Of a stretch of 35,928 nucleotides of DNA, positions 1-7,079 are shown one piece after another; the first letter of the stretch is position 1, and each line of letters starts with the position of its first letter. Both the position numbers and the translations under genes were made by a program. The notes beneath the pieces are model-generated. The model was not told the DNA's origin. It ran no database searches and saw only the letters and a program-made list of their open reading frames with translations. Source of the stretch: Flavobacteriaceae bacterium (lineage in GTDB: Bacteria; Bacteroidota; Bacteroidia; Flavobacteriales; Flavobacteriaceae); contig JAENXD010000005.1 in NCBI GenBank assembly GCA_016649745.1, forward strand, positions 1-35,928, read 5' to 3'.

Positions 1-2
1 AA

Positions 3-296
3 TATGTTGGAGAACAATATATGGGCAATGTTGACAACAAAAACTCAATATTGAAAAGCTATTTTGTGAACGATTTTAATGTTTCTTATGAAATTATTCC
101 GAAAAAAATAGTGAAATCAATTGTGTTAAGTGCCTTGGTGAGCAATATTTTTAATATAGAATATATTTCAAACGGTTATTATTACACTTATGATGATACT
201 TGGTCGGTTCCCGGGCAAACGATTACCTTAGATGGCGCTGGTTATTATCCGCAAGCCACAAGAAACTTTTTGGTTGGAGCTACTTTGAAGTTTTAA
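3..296 (+). CDS. TonB-dependent receptor, C-terminal fragment
   Basis: The frame is open from the left edge of the window, so this is the 3' end of a gene starting upstream. It encodes about 97 residues of outer-membrane beta-barrel. What is seen: alternating hydrophobic and polar strands, the local pattern YFVNDFNVSYE, and a C-terminal GATLKF ending in Phe, the terminal aromatic residue recognised by the BAM complex in outer-membrane barrels. The stretch before it (SNIFNIEYISNGYYY) matches the usual last strands and loops of Bacteroidota TonB receptors. The substrate cannot be told from this part. A strong hairpin terminator follows within 40 bases of the stop, so the gene is the last of its transcript. 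An internal ATG at 21 opens the same frame but is very unlikely to be the start. Confidence 0.85.
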   Translation, partial: YVGEQYMGNVDNKNSILKSYFVNDFNVSYEIIPKKIVKSIVLSALVSNIFNIEYISNGYYYTYDDTWSVPGQTITLDGAGYYPQATRNFLVGATLKF

Positions 297-334
297 ACAA
301 ATATAATCAGAATCCTGGATATCATTCGTAAACG

Positions 335-372
335 AAAAATCCTGAGTTAATAAATTACCTCAGGATTTTTCT
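335..372 (+). terminator. Rho-independent terminator after the TonB receptor
   Basis: A perfect 12-bp inverted repeat (AAAAATCCTGAG at 335-346, CTCAGGATTTTT at 359-370) with a 12-base loop, ending in a T run. It lies 39 bases after the stop at 296. The A run on the left arm would let it act in both directions. Confidence 0.85.
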
Positions 373-456
373 GTTTAAAAAAGTTATTTACGTTATTCTT
401 ATGAAGTCATTCTGCAAGTTGCACAACTCACAAAAGATTTTGCTTTGTGCAAAACT

Positions 457-588
457 GTGTTTGCGTCACCAAGGGTTTAGGGTTATAATTTGTACGACGT
501 AAAAATCGGATATTTTTCCGGCGAAACAAATTGCTTGTTGAATGTTGTCGGTTTGTACTAAATTAGATTTGAGCATAAATTATATACA
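457..588. repeat. Direct repeat copy 1, cassette-boundary-like element
   Basis: This noncoding stretch is the diverged twin of 6421-6548 in the same orientation. By eye the last 62 bases (about 526-588) match the other copy at roughly three quarters of positions and end in an identical CATAAATTATATA. The first part is alignable but poorer (GTTTGCGTCACCAAG against GTTTGTTGCCAAC). The middle can fold as a long imperfect hairpin: ATTTGT at 488-493 against ACAAAT at 526-531, with AAAAAT/ATTTTT inside it. It lies directly downstream of a broken minus-strand gene, as copy 2 does. The layout resembles a recombination site following a cassette gene, but convincing attC core boxes were not found. Confidence 0.6.
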
Positions 589-617
589 GCTTGGCAACTG
601 GCTTTTCTTTTCGTTTT

Positions 618-868
618 CTATTTGTCAATCGAAACTAAAACTTTTTCAATTCCGAGTGTTTGCCATTCTCCATTTCTGAATTCTGGTCTTGAACTTAAAT
701 TCCCTAAAACTCCCGAAGTTTCTTTAAATCTATTAGCATTCCAAACTTTTTGTTTAGATGTTCCGTTTTATAAAATGTGTAGTATCCTAATATAGGTTGA
801 CCTTTTTTCGGAATATTATTATTAATTTTTTTTATTATGAACGTAGGTTCACTATCTTTGTGTAAAAT
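618..868 (-). pseudogene. Remnant of an unrecognised minus-strand gene, frameshifted
   Basis: Reading the minus strand, one frame gives protein-like text ending GQPILGYYTFYK. Near 766-776 it must shift by one base to continue as NGTSKQKVWNANRF and on through SRPEFRNGEWQTLGIEKVLV to a TAG at 620-618. Both halves look coding and the off-frame versions do not, so a one-base indel in a former gene is the simplest reading. No start codon remains on the 5' side: the frame runs into the first codons of the oppositely oriented DUF134 gene, so the gene was also truncated there. About 80 residues survive. I do not recognise the family. The stop lies 30 bases before direct repeat copy 1. Confidence 0.5.
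853..860 (+). promoter_or_regulatory. Candidate -7 element for the DUF134 gene block
   Basis: TATCTTTG matches the Bacteroidota -7 consensus TAnnTTTG and ends 15 bases before the ATG at 876. The same octamer precedes ruvB, clpP and the gene at 33457. No clear TTTG is seen 17-23 bases upstream. The 5' untranslated region would be only about 9 bases. Confidence 0.5.
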
Positions 869-875
869 TTGATAG

Positions 876-1283
876 ATGCCACGCTCAAAAAAGAAGAGAA
901 AAGTTAATAACCCACCGCAAATGCATGGATTTAAACCATTTGGAATTGCATTTTGTGATACAGCGCATGTAATCATGCAATATGAAGAATATGAAACGGT
1001 TAAATTGGTTATTTACGATAATCTTTCGCAAGACACAGCAGCTGAAAAGATGGAGGTTTCACGACCTACGCTTACCAGGATTTATAACAGTGCCTTAAAA
1101 AAAATTGGACAGGCATTTGTGCAAGGGAAATCGATCATCATTAAAGGTGGAGACTTCGAATTTGAAAAAGATTGGTACAAATGCAAAACATGTTTCAAAT
1201 TAATTGCTGGTATTGAAAATCACACAAAATGTGGTAATTGTCCTTCCTACAAAAAGGACGAATTAGTAAATTTAAACGAATGA
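876..1283 (+). CDS. DUF134 (UPF0251) family DNA-binding protein
   Basis: 135 residues. The start MPRSKKKRKV, the segment FKPFGI near residues 19-24 and the helix-turn-helix around 50-80 (LSQDTAAEKMEVSRPTLTRI) are the signature of the DUF134/UPF0251 family, whose HTH resembles sigma-factor region 4. The C-terminus adds a probable zinc site: C103-x2-C106 and C119-x2-C122. Family members are presumed DNA-binding regulators without a well-defined target. Here it is the first gene of a plus-strand block and sits 3 bases before a DUF5320-like gene and close to a NifX-like gene. I recall that trio clustering in anaerobes, so it may regulate this block. The start is supported by a -7 element 15 bases upstream. 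Confidence 0.85.
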   Translation: MPRSKKKRKVNNPPQMHGFKPFGIAFCDTAHVIMQYEEYETVKLVIYDNLSQDTAAEKMEVSRPTLTRIYNSALKKIGQAFVQGKSIIIKGGDFEFEKDWYKCKTCFKLIAGIENHTKCGNCPSYKKDELVNLNE

Positions 1284-1286
1284 ATT

Positions 1287-1463
1287 ATGCCAAATTTAGA
1301 TCATAAAGGGCCTGAAAATTTAGGTCCAAAAACAGGAATGAAATTAGGAAAATGTCGAAAGACAAAATCGGATATTATTGAATATCCTGAAAACAGACCT
1401 TTTGGAAAAGGGAGACGAAAAAAATCAAATTATAGCAAGGTAATTAGATTAAATTTAAAATAA
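1287..1463 (+). CDS. Small DUF5320-like protein
   Basis: 58 residues. It starts MPNLDHKGPENLGPKTG and continues MKLGKCRK; the Gly-Pro-rich N-terminus followed by a single Cys resembles the small DUF5320 proteins (MP..D.TGP.G.GP.TGRG.G.C) that sit beside DUF134 and NifX-like genes in other genomes. The C-terminal half is basic (KGRRKKSNYSK). No enzymatic motif is visible and the function is unknown. It lies 3 bases after the DUF134 stop, and its TAA shares one base with the next ATG (TAATG), so the three genes are very likely translationally coupled. The length and position, rather than strong homology, carry this call. Confidence 0.65.
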   Translation: MPNLDHKGPENLGPKTGMKLGKCRKTKSDIIEYPENRPFGKGRRKKSNYSKVIRLNLK

Positions 1464-1858
1464 TGAAAAAAATAGCAGTACCAATAACAAGAAATAATCA
1501 GATAGAAGATTATTTTGGGCGTTGTAAGTTTTATGAAATCTATACTTTCTCTAATAATAATGAAATTGTAGACTTACAATTGTTAGAGTCAGAGCAAGGT
1601 TGTGGATGTAAATCAAATATTGTTAGTATTTTAGCCAATGAAGGAGTAACATTTATGTTATCTGGTAATATTGGAGATAAGGCAATGAATAAATTAAATG
1701 ATGCAGACATTGGTGTAATACGAGGTTGTTCAGGTAATTCTGCAGACGTCATTTTAGAGTTTGTTGAAGACGAAATTTCTGATAGTGGAGTTAGTTGTTT
1801 GCAACATAATCAAAACCATAGAAGTGGTCATGACCATGTATGTAATCATAAGACCTAA
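1463..1858 (+). CDS. Dinitrogenase Fe-Mo cofactor biosynthesis family protein (NifX/NifB-C like, COG1433)
   Basis: 131 residues. The N-terminus MKKIAVPITRNNQIEDYFGRC and the body (ESEQGCGC near residues 43-49, then ANEGV and the glycine-rich VIRGCSGNSAD) match the NifX/NafY/NifB-C-terminal fold, which carries Fe-S or Mo-Fe precursors in nitrogenase-containing organisms and has many homologues without nitrogenase. The C-terminus is a Cys/His-rich tail (CLQHNQNHRSGHDHVCNH) likely to bind metal. No nif genes are nearby, so a role in nitrogen fixation is not supported. Its coupling to DUF134 and DUF5320-like genes is the context usual for the nitrogenase-free type. Exact role unknown. Confidence 0.8.
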   Translation: MKKIAVPITRNNQIEDYFGRCKFYEIYTFSNNNEIVDLQLLESEQGCGCKSNIVSILANEGVTFMLSGNIGDKAMNKLNDADIGVIRGCSGNSADVILEFVEDEISDSGVSCLQHNQNHRSGHDHVCNHKT

Positions 1859-1935
1859 TCCCAAAAACATAAGCGTCTATTTTAGTAATATTTATAGGTT
1901 TTTCTATTTGAATTTATAAAGTAAAAATTAAATCT

Positions 1936-2571
1936 ATGGCTACCAGAAATACAAATATTTTGGAAGGAGAACGGGTTAAACTTCCAACCAAATATGGTCA
2001 CTTTGAACTTATTCCATTTCAAGAAAAATTAAGGGGACTTGAACACATGGTATTGATTAAAGGGAGTTTTACATCAAATGATACAGTTCTTACACGAATT
2101 CACTCTGCATGTGCTACCGGAGATTTATTTGGCTCATTAAAATGCGATTGCGGAGAACAATTAATTCAAGCTATGAAAATAATTGAGAACATTGGAAATG
2201 GAATAATCGTGTATTTACAACAAGAAGGCAGGGGAATTGGGCTTATGAATAAAATCAAAGCTTATAAACTGCAAGAAGGTGGCATGGATACGGTAGAAGC
2301 TAATCTGGAATTAGGTTTTGCACCAGATGAGAGAGCATATCAAATAGGAGCTGAAATTCTTAATACCCTTGGCATAAAGAAAGTGAAATTGTTGACCAAT
2401 AATCCAGACAAAATTCTTGGATTGGAACAAAATGGGATACAGGTTGTTAAACGTATCCCGCTAATAATAAAATCAAACCCGTTCAATAAATATTATTTGA
2501 ACACAAAGGAAAACCGTATGGGACATTTACTTAATGAAGAAAAATCAGAAATTCGATGCTATGATAACTGA
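1936..2571 (+). CDS. ribA: GTP cyclohydrolase II, stand-alone
   Basis: 211 residues, full length for a single-domain GTP cyclohydrolase II, which opens GTP to the diamino-pyrimidinone precursor of riboflavin. Zinc ligands are present: C59, C70 and C72 in CATGDLFGSLKCDCGEQL. The catalytic and GTP-binding segment YLQQEGRGIGL, the DTVEANLELGF motif and the C-terminal LLTNNPDKI-x-GL block are intact. It lacks the RibB domain found in the RibBA fusions common in this phylum, which suggests a second, dedicated copy rather than the housekeeping enzyme. A 77-base gap precedes it. Its 3' end overlaps the next gene by 38 bases, so it is co-transcribed with the thioesterase, MBL, TrmO and PLP genes. Confidence 0.92.
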   Translation: MATRNTNILEGERVKLPTKYGHFELIPFQEKLRGLEHMVLIKGSFTSNDTVLTRIHSACATGDLFGSLKCDCGEQLIQAMKIIENIGNGIIVYLQQEGRGIGLMNKIKAYKLQEGGMDTVEANLELGFAPDERAYQIGAEILNTLGIKKVKLLTNNPDKILGLEQNGIQVVKRIPLIIKSNPFNKYYLNTKENRMGHLLNEEKSEIRCYDN

Positions 2572-2980
2572 CATATTTGAATTAAGGCCTCGTTACGGAG
2601 AGGTTGACCAAATGGGCTATGTGTATCATGCCAATTATGTTACCTATTGCCACCAAGCTCGTAACGAATTATTACGAAAATTAGGTATGGACGAAATTAA
2701 ACTTGAAAACAACCATATAATACTACCCGTAATTTCTTTTGAAATTAATTACAGAAAGCCTGCTCACTTTGATGAACTCATTACTGTAAAAACAACAATT
2801 AGAAAAGTGCCAAAGGTTCGTTTTAGTTTCGAATTTGAAATAAAAAATGAACAAAACACGCTTTTAAGTATAGCGAAATCTACTGTTGTTTTTGTAGATA
2901 GTAAGTCTCGTTTGCCAAAGAATATCCCTGATTTTATTGAGAACATATTTAAAACCAAGTTTAAAAGTGATATCACATGA
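2534..2980 (+). CDS. Acyl-CoA thioesterase, YbgC/FadM (4HBT) type
   Basis: 148 residues with the hotdog-fold signature: YGEVDQMGYVYHANYVTYCHQARNELLRKLG contains the Asp of the 4-hydroxybenzoyl-CoA thioesterase family and the HANY motif, followed by the beta strands ISFEINYRKPAHFDELI and a central KVRFSFEFEI strand. These enzymes hydrolyse CoA or other thioesters; the substrate cannot be read from sequence. The start at 2534 overlaps ribA by 38 bases. A second in-frame ATG at 2561 would give MITDIFEL, remove nine residues the family does not need and cut the overlap to 11 bases, so it is equally credible. The last four bases overlap the start of the MBL gene. Confidence 0.85.
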   Translation: MKKNQKFDAMITDIFELRPRYGEVDQMGYVYHANYVTYCHQARNELLRKLGMDEIKLENNHIILPVISFEINYRKPAHFDELITVKTTIRKVPKVRFSFEFEIKNEQNTLLSIAKSTVVFVDSKSRLPKNIPDFIENIFKTKFKSDIT

Positions 2981-3759
2981 AAATAACGATACTTACTGAA
3001 AATTGCGCAGGGGCTGGATTTCTTGCAGAACATGGGTTGTCTTATTTAATTGAACATGAAGGAGAAACCATTTTGTTCGATACGGGGCATACTGATGTCT
3101 TTATTAAAAACGCCTATACACTTGGTGTTGACATTCAAAAAGTAGTTGATATGGTTGTTCTAAGCCATGGACATTGGGACCATGGGGATGGACTACAGTA
3201 TATTGACAATAAAACTTTAATTGCCCATCCTGAAGTTTTTATCAAGCGATTCAGAAAGAAAGACAATTCAAATATCGGACTAAAACTAAGCAAAAGTGAA
3301 ATTTAACAAAAGTTTAAATTGATTCTCAATGAGGAACCTTATTATATTTCAGATAAAATGATTTTTCTGGGACAAATACCAAGACAAAATGATTTTGAGG
3401 CAAAAACAACTCATTTTTCAGATGAATCAGGTCAATCTGATTTTGTAATGGATGATTCAGCTATTGCTGTTATTCAGAATAACGAGCTAATAGTAATTAC
3501 AGGATGCTCCCACTCCGGTATTTGTAATATTATTGAGTATGCCATGAAACTAACGGGCATCAAAGATGTAAGAACCGTAATTGGTGGTTTTCATTTAAAG
3601 GAGAATAACCTGCAAACCCAGCAAACTATAAATTTTCTCATAAAAAAAGGTATCAATAAAATTTATCCATCGCATTGTACAGAGCTTCCTGCTCTTGTTG
3701 CTTTTTATGAAGATTTTAATACAGAACAATTAAAAACAGGAATGGTTTTAAATTTTTAA
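2977..3759 (+). pseudogene. Metallo-beta-lactamase fold hydrolase (COG1237 type), broken by one in-frame stop
   Basis: The frame runs from ATG 2977 to TAA 3757-3759 with a single internal TAA at 3304-3306. Both sides are in the same frame and join smoothly (KLSKSEI, stop, QKFKLILNEEPYYIS), so this is one gene with a nonsense mutation, a sequencing error, or a read-through case, not two genes. The metal ligands of an MBL enzyme are split across the stop: HGHWDH at residues 64-69 before it, GCSHSG, GGFHL and PSHCTE after it. The family is often annotated as dihydropterin-type beta-RFAP synthase, a label that is not experimentally secure. The gene overlaps the thioesterase by 4 bases and ends 2 bases before trmO, so it belongs to the same transcript. 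Confidence 0.8.
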
Positions 3760-3761
3760 AA

Positions 3762-4256
3762 ATGCAAACTAAACAAATAAACATAAATCCAATTGGGATA
3801 ATTCACACGCCATTTAATGATATTAAAGGCATGCCTATTCAACCTCTAGCCGCAAAGGGTGTCAAAGGTTATATTGAGTTATTCCCCGAATATACAGAGG
3901 GTTTAACCGATTTGGCGGAATTTTCATACATTACACTATTGTATCACTTGCATAAAATAAATGGCTACAATTTAATGGTAAAACCTTTCATGGATAATAA
4001 GGAACATGGAATATTTGCCACCAAATCACCCAAACGACCAAATGCAATAGGGCTTTCTACAGTTAAACTTTTAGGAATTGAAAACAATGTTATTCATATA
4101 GAAATGGTTGATATGTTGAATGGAACTCCCCTGATTGATATCAAACCGTTCTTTTCAAAGTTTGACAATAGAACAAACACTAAATCTGGATGGTTAGATA
4201 ATCAGGGAATTATTACTATTAAAGAACTTCGTTCTGATGAACGTTTTAAACTATAA
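3762..4256 (+). CDS. trmO: TrmO/TsaA-like tRNA (t6A37) N6-methyltransferase
   Basis: 164 residues. The protein shows the TsaA/UPF0066 features: PIGIIHTPF at the start, the internal ATKSPKRPNAIGLS motif that matches the family's (F/Y)ATRSPxRPNPIGLS, and NGTPLIDIKPFFSKFDN near the end. In E. coli the family member YaeB/TrmO uses S-adenosylmethionine to add a methyl group to t6A37 of tRNA-Thr. This copy is shorter than the enterobacterial enzyme and lacks its C-terminal extension, as many bacterial and archaeal homologues do. Its place inside a metabolic block, 2 bases after an MBL gene and 5 before a PLP gene, leaves open that it methylates something else. Confidence 0.82.
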   Translation: MQTKQININPIGIIHTPFNDIKGMPIQPLAAKGVKGYIELFPEYTEGLTDLAEFSYITLLYHLHKINGYNLMVKPFMDNKEHGIFATKSPKRPNAIGLSTVKLLGIENNVIHIEMVDMLNGTPLIDIKPFFSKFDNRTNTKSGWLDNQGIITIKELRSDERFKL

Positions 4257-4261
4257 CACCT

Positions 4262-6334
4262 ATGACAAATAATATACTTATTGAAGATCAATATAAAAGA
4301 ACAAGTTTATTTGAAAAAGAAAATGTGAATTATCTGGTTCGCGTTTTAAAAAGATTTAATACCGTACCGAAGATTAATAACATAAATATTATTACCTCTA
4401 CAAGTGAACCTAATATATTTAAAATTGTACCTAACAAATCTATTATAATTGGTTCGTTATTTTTGAATCAACCAGTTTTAGCTTTAGTTTATCTAAGATA
4501 TGGTATTGAATGGCAACTTTGGTATAAAGCTTTGAATAGCGAAAAACATGATACTGTTTTATGCGATATTGCTGCGCTTGAAGTTACTCGAATATTTTAT
4601 AAATTATTACCTAAGGATGATAAAGAAAAATTAGAAAACCTTGATTATTTTTTAATTAATTGGATTAAAAATAATGAAGATATAAATGCTGCATCTTTAT
4701 TAAAATATGAAGCGTTACACGCTTTTCATGGATTAAAAAGTGTCAACAAAGTATTTAAACAATCTTGGAAACCTATTGTTGAAAATCTGGCAAAACCTAC
4801 TGAATATTTATTAATGGACGGTGGTGATCTTAGATTGAATATTGATGAAATTGAATTGTTAAATAAATATGGTTGTCGACCATTTCCAAGACCCGATGCA
4901 TTTACTTTTGCCTCATCGACTGCAACGAGCGTGTCAAATTTTGCTTTTGATAAAACAGACAAAGTTAGAAGTATCTTAATTAGAAATAGCTTGAAAAATG
5001 GTTTTAAAAATGCCACCATTGAGTTTTCTGAATTACTAAAAAATAACCTTAGAAAAATATTTAAATTAAATGATGAATGTCAAATAATTTTTTCCCCATC
5101 GGGTACCGATTCTGCACTTCAGATAGCAGCCATCACTCAAATTATTTCCAAGAAAGACATTACGCATGTTTTAGTGGCTTCTGATGAAACCGGGAGCGGT
5201 GTACCTGCAGCATTAAAAGGATGTCATTTTGAAAACACAACAGCTTTAAATTATTCGGTTAAAAAGGGCGATAAAATTGAAGGATTTAGAGATATTGATT
5301 TGATTAAAATTCCTTTTAGAGATGAAAATGGCGCATTAAAATCGCCCAGTCAATTAGATCAGGAAGTTTTTAATGCCATTTCTAAAACCAATGAACTAGG
5401 AAGGCATGTAGTATTGCATACTATGGATCAATCGAAATTAGGCTATCAATCTCCTAGTGAAAAAATGATGCGAAATTTGAATACACTCAACAATTTATCA
5501 ATACAAGTTATTGTAGATGCAGCACAACTTAGGTTAGACCCTACAGATATACAAAATTATTTAAATAAAGGATATATTGTTACCATAACAGGAAGTAAAT
5601 ACTTTACTGGCCCTCCCTATTCAGGAGCATTAATTTTGCCAGAAAGTGTTAGTAAATTAATCCATTCTGTAAAAAATACGTTGCCAAAGGGTTTAACCAA
5701 ATATTACCATCATTCCGATTGGCCAACTTTGTGGTTTTGTTCAAATGATTTATCCGATGGATATAATTACGGTTCTTATATGCGTTGGAACGCTGCCATA
5801 GTTGAAATGGATAGATACTACAAAACACCAATTCTATATAGAAATATGGGTATTGAAATGTTTTGCAATTTTGTTGAAGATTCTATAAAAGACGCCACTT
5901 TTTTAGAACCGCTTTGTGGTGATGAAACAAAAACGAACAGTTATAACAGTAAAGAATTCGGAATAAGAAATATTCGTACAATTTTCCCTTTTTTCATCCT
6001 TAAAAACAATGAAGTATTATCTATTGATAATGTAAAAAAGCTCTACACACTGTTGAATTCTGATATATCCGATCAATTTCAAGATTCTTCTTTGGAAATT
6101 ATTAGGCTTGCTGCTCAAAAATGCCATATAGGACAAGCCGTTAATGTGAAATATGGTAATGATATTGAAAGTGCTGTTTTAAGAATTAGTTTGGGTGCAA
6201 GGGTTATTTCTGAAAGTTGGGTTAACAGAGATATTAGCATCTATTTTAGAAATATAGAAATACAAATGAATCAAATTACTGTAATTATAAAAAAAATAGA
6301 ATTGATCCTCAGTAATCCCGAATTATTGAATTAA
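4262..6334 (+). CDS. Large PLP-dependent protein of unknown function (aminotransferase class V-like)
   Basis: 690 residues. The C-terminal two thirds (about 200-690) looks like a fold-type I PLP enzyme: a phosphate-binding IIFSPSGTDSALQ at 275-287, a cofactor Asp in VIVDAAQ at 416-422, and a probable Schiff-base Lys446 in TITGSKYFTGPP. The spacing of D419 and K446 fits class V/decarboxylase-like enzymes. The first 175 residues form a separate, mainly helical region that I do not recognise, with no signal peptide or membrane segment. It is the last gene of the block, only 5 bases after trmO. I cannot name a substrate. It could be an aminotransferase, a desulfurase-like enzyme without an obvious catalytic Cys loop, or a decarboxylase. 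Confidence 0.75.
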   Translation: MTNNILIEDQYKRTSLFEKENVNYLVRVLKRFNTVPKINNINIITSTSEPNIFKIVPNKSIIIGSLFLNQPVLALVYLRYGIEWQLWYKALNSEKHDTVLCDIAALEVTRIFYKLLPKDDKEKLENLDYFLINWIKNNEDINAASLLKYEALHAFHGLKSVNKVFKQSWKPIVENLAKPTEYLLMDGGDLRLNIDEIELLNKYGCRPFPRPDAFTFASSTATSVSNFAFDKTDKVRSILIRNSLKNGFKNATIEFSELLKNNLRKIFKLNDECQIIFSPSGTDSALQIAAITQIISKKDITHVLVASDETGSGVPAALKGCHFENTTALNYSVKKGDKIEGFRDIDLIKIPFRDENGALKSPSQLDQEVFNAISKTNELGRHVVLHTMDQSKLGYQSPSEKMMRNLNTLNNLSIQVIVDAAQLRLDPTDIQNYLNKGYIVTITGSKYFTGPPYSGALILPESVSKLIHSVKNTLPKGLTKYYHHSDWPTLWFCSNDLSDGYNYGSYMRWNAAIVEMDRYYKTPILYRNMGIEMFCNFVEDSIKDATFLEPLCGDETKTNSYNSKEFGIRNIRTIFPFFILKNNEVLSIDNVKKLYTLLNSDISDQFQDSSLEIIRLAAQKCHIGQAVNVKYGNDIESAVLRISLGARVISESWVNRDISIYFRNIEIQMNQITVIIKKIELILSNPELLN

Positions 6335-6420
6335 AATAAGAGGTTAAAAAAAAATACTGTATTATTTGGGCTTAAAATTGACTGATTAAAAATACACAAA
6401 CTTTAGGAAATTACCATTTT

Positions 6421-6548
6421 CAGTTTGTTGCCAACATGTTTGTATAATGATTTGGGCGAGCTAAAGACCTGAGATTTCTCGTACATAACAAATTTTTATT
6501 GAATGTTTGTGTTTTGTATTAGTTCAAATTAAAGCATAAATTATATAG
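6421..6548. repeat. Direct repeat copy 2, cassette-boundary-like element
   Basis: The same-orientation partner of 457-588. Its last 62 bases align well with copy 1, ending CATAAATTATATA at 6535-6547. Internal features are GTTGCCAACATG near 6427-6438 and CGAG/CTCG arms at 6457-6460 and 6478-6481. The stop codon of the truncated minus-strand DUF262 gene (6541-6543) lies inside this conserved end. The 206 bases from 6335 to 6540 hold no gene; this repeat is the only structure seen in them. Confidence 0.6.
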
Positions 6549-7023
6549 GTAAAACAGTATTTTGAACTTTATTAAATAGTTCAGGATATTTTGATTTAAT
6601 TGAAAGGTTAGATTTCCCTGAAATTCGAATATCAATATCATCAAGTTTAGCAAGTTTCCATTCATTTGTTGGTTCGGCGTCTAAAAACTTCACAACACTT
6701 GCGATTCTTTGTAAGCCATCAATAACAAATCTTTCTTGTGTTTTATAATCAAGACTTATACATAAACTTGGAATAGGTAATTGTTTAACAAGTGAATCAA
6801 CAAGTCTGGTTTGCATAGCATTTGACCAAACTATTTCTCTTTGAAAGTATGGTTGAATCTCTAGTTGATTTTCTTTATACATTCTTAGCAAATCCGCGCA
6901 AGAACGTAGTTCATTATATGCAACTATATCAATAGGAGGTACTTCATTAAAATCATCACTTTCTTCTAATTCTTACTCTAATTTTATTAAATCTTCATCT
7001 AATTCAAAAATGTTATTTGTCAT
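6541..7023 (-). pseudogene. DUF262 (GmrS/ParB-like) protein, nonsense-mutated and 3'-truncated
   Basis: Reading the minus strand from ATG at 7023, the frame gives MTNNIFELDEDLIKLE, then TAA at 6975-6973, then continues uninterrupted with ELEESDDFNEVPPIDIV and the DUF262 domain: QPYFQREIVWSNAMQTRLVD, the conserved LPIPSLCISL and VIDGLQRIASVVKFL. DGLQR corresponds to the family's DG(Q/R)QR nucleotide-binding motif. DUF262 is the N-terminal domain of GmrSD-type modification-dependent restriction and other defence proteins, usually over 300 residues. Here only about 160 codons remain, and the frame ends exactly inside direct repeat copy 2. Both the stop and the truncation indicate a dead gene. 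A TTG at 6891 could start a shorter product but is downstream of conserved residues. Confidence 0.8.
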
Positions 7024-7079
7024 TTCCTTTCTTTTTTTATATTATGTCCAACTTCGGGATATCCCATACTTAATAACTT

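Noticed and set aside
704-976. A 90-residue minus-strand gene as one intact frame
   Set aside because: Its first third is antisense to the DUF134 gene, and its last codons are out of frame with the protein-like text that follows; the frameshifted remnant explains it better.
1463-1858. Evidence for nitrogen fixation
   Set aside because: The NifX/NifB-C fold is widespread without nitrogenase, and no nif structural or assembly gene is in the window.
3319-3759. A separate gene starting at TTG 3319
   Set aside because: It is in the same frame as 2977-3303 and contains the second half of the MBL metal ligands, so it is the continuation of a broken gene.
6541-6891. A 116-residue gene starting at TTG 6891
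   Set aside because: The same frame continues upstream past one nonsense codon to an ATG at 7023 with conserved DUF262 text, so it is a pseudogene fragment.
7055-7064. GGGATATCCC palindrome as an operator
   Set aside because: It is short and lies within a decayed region with no promoter element nearby.
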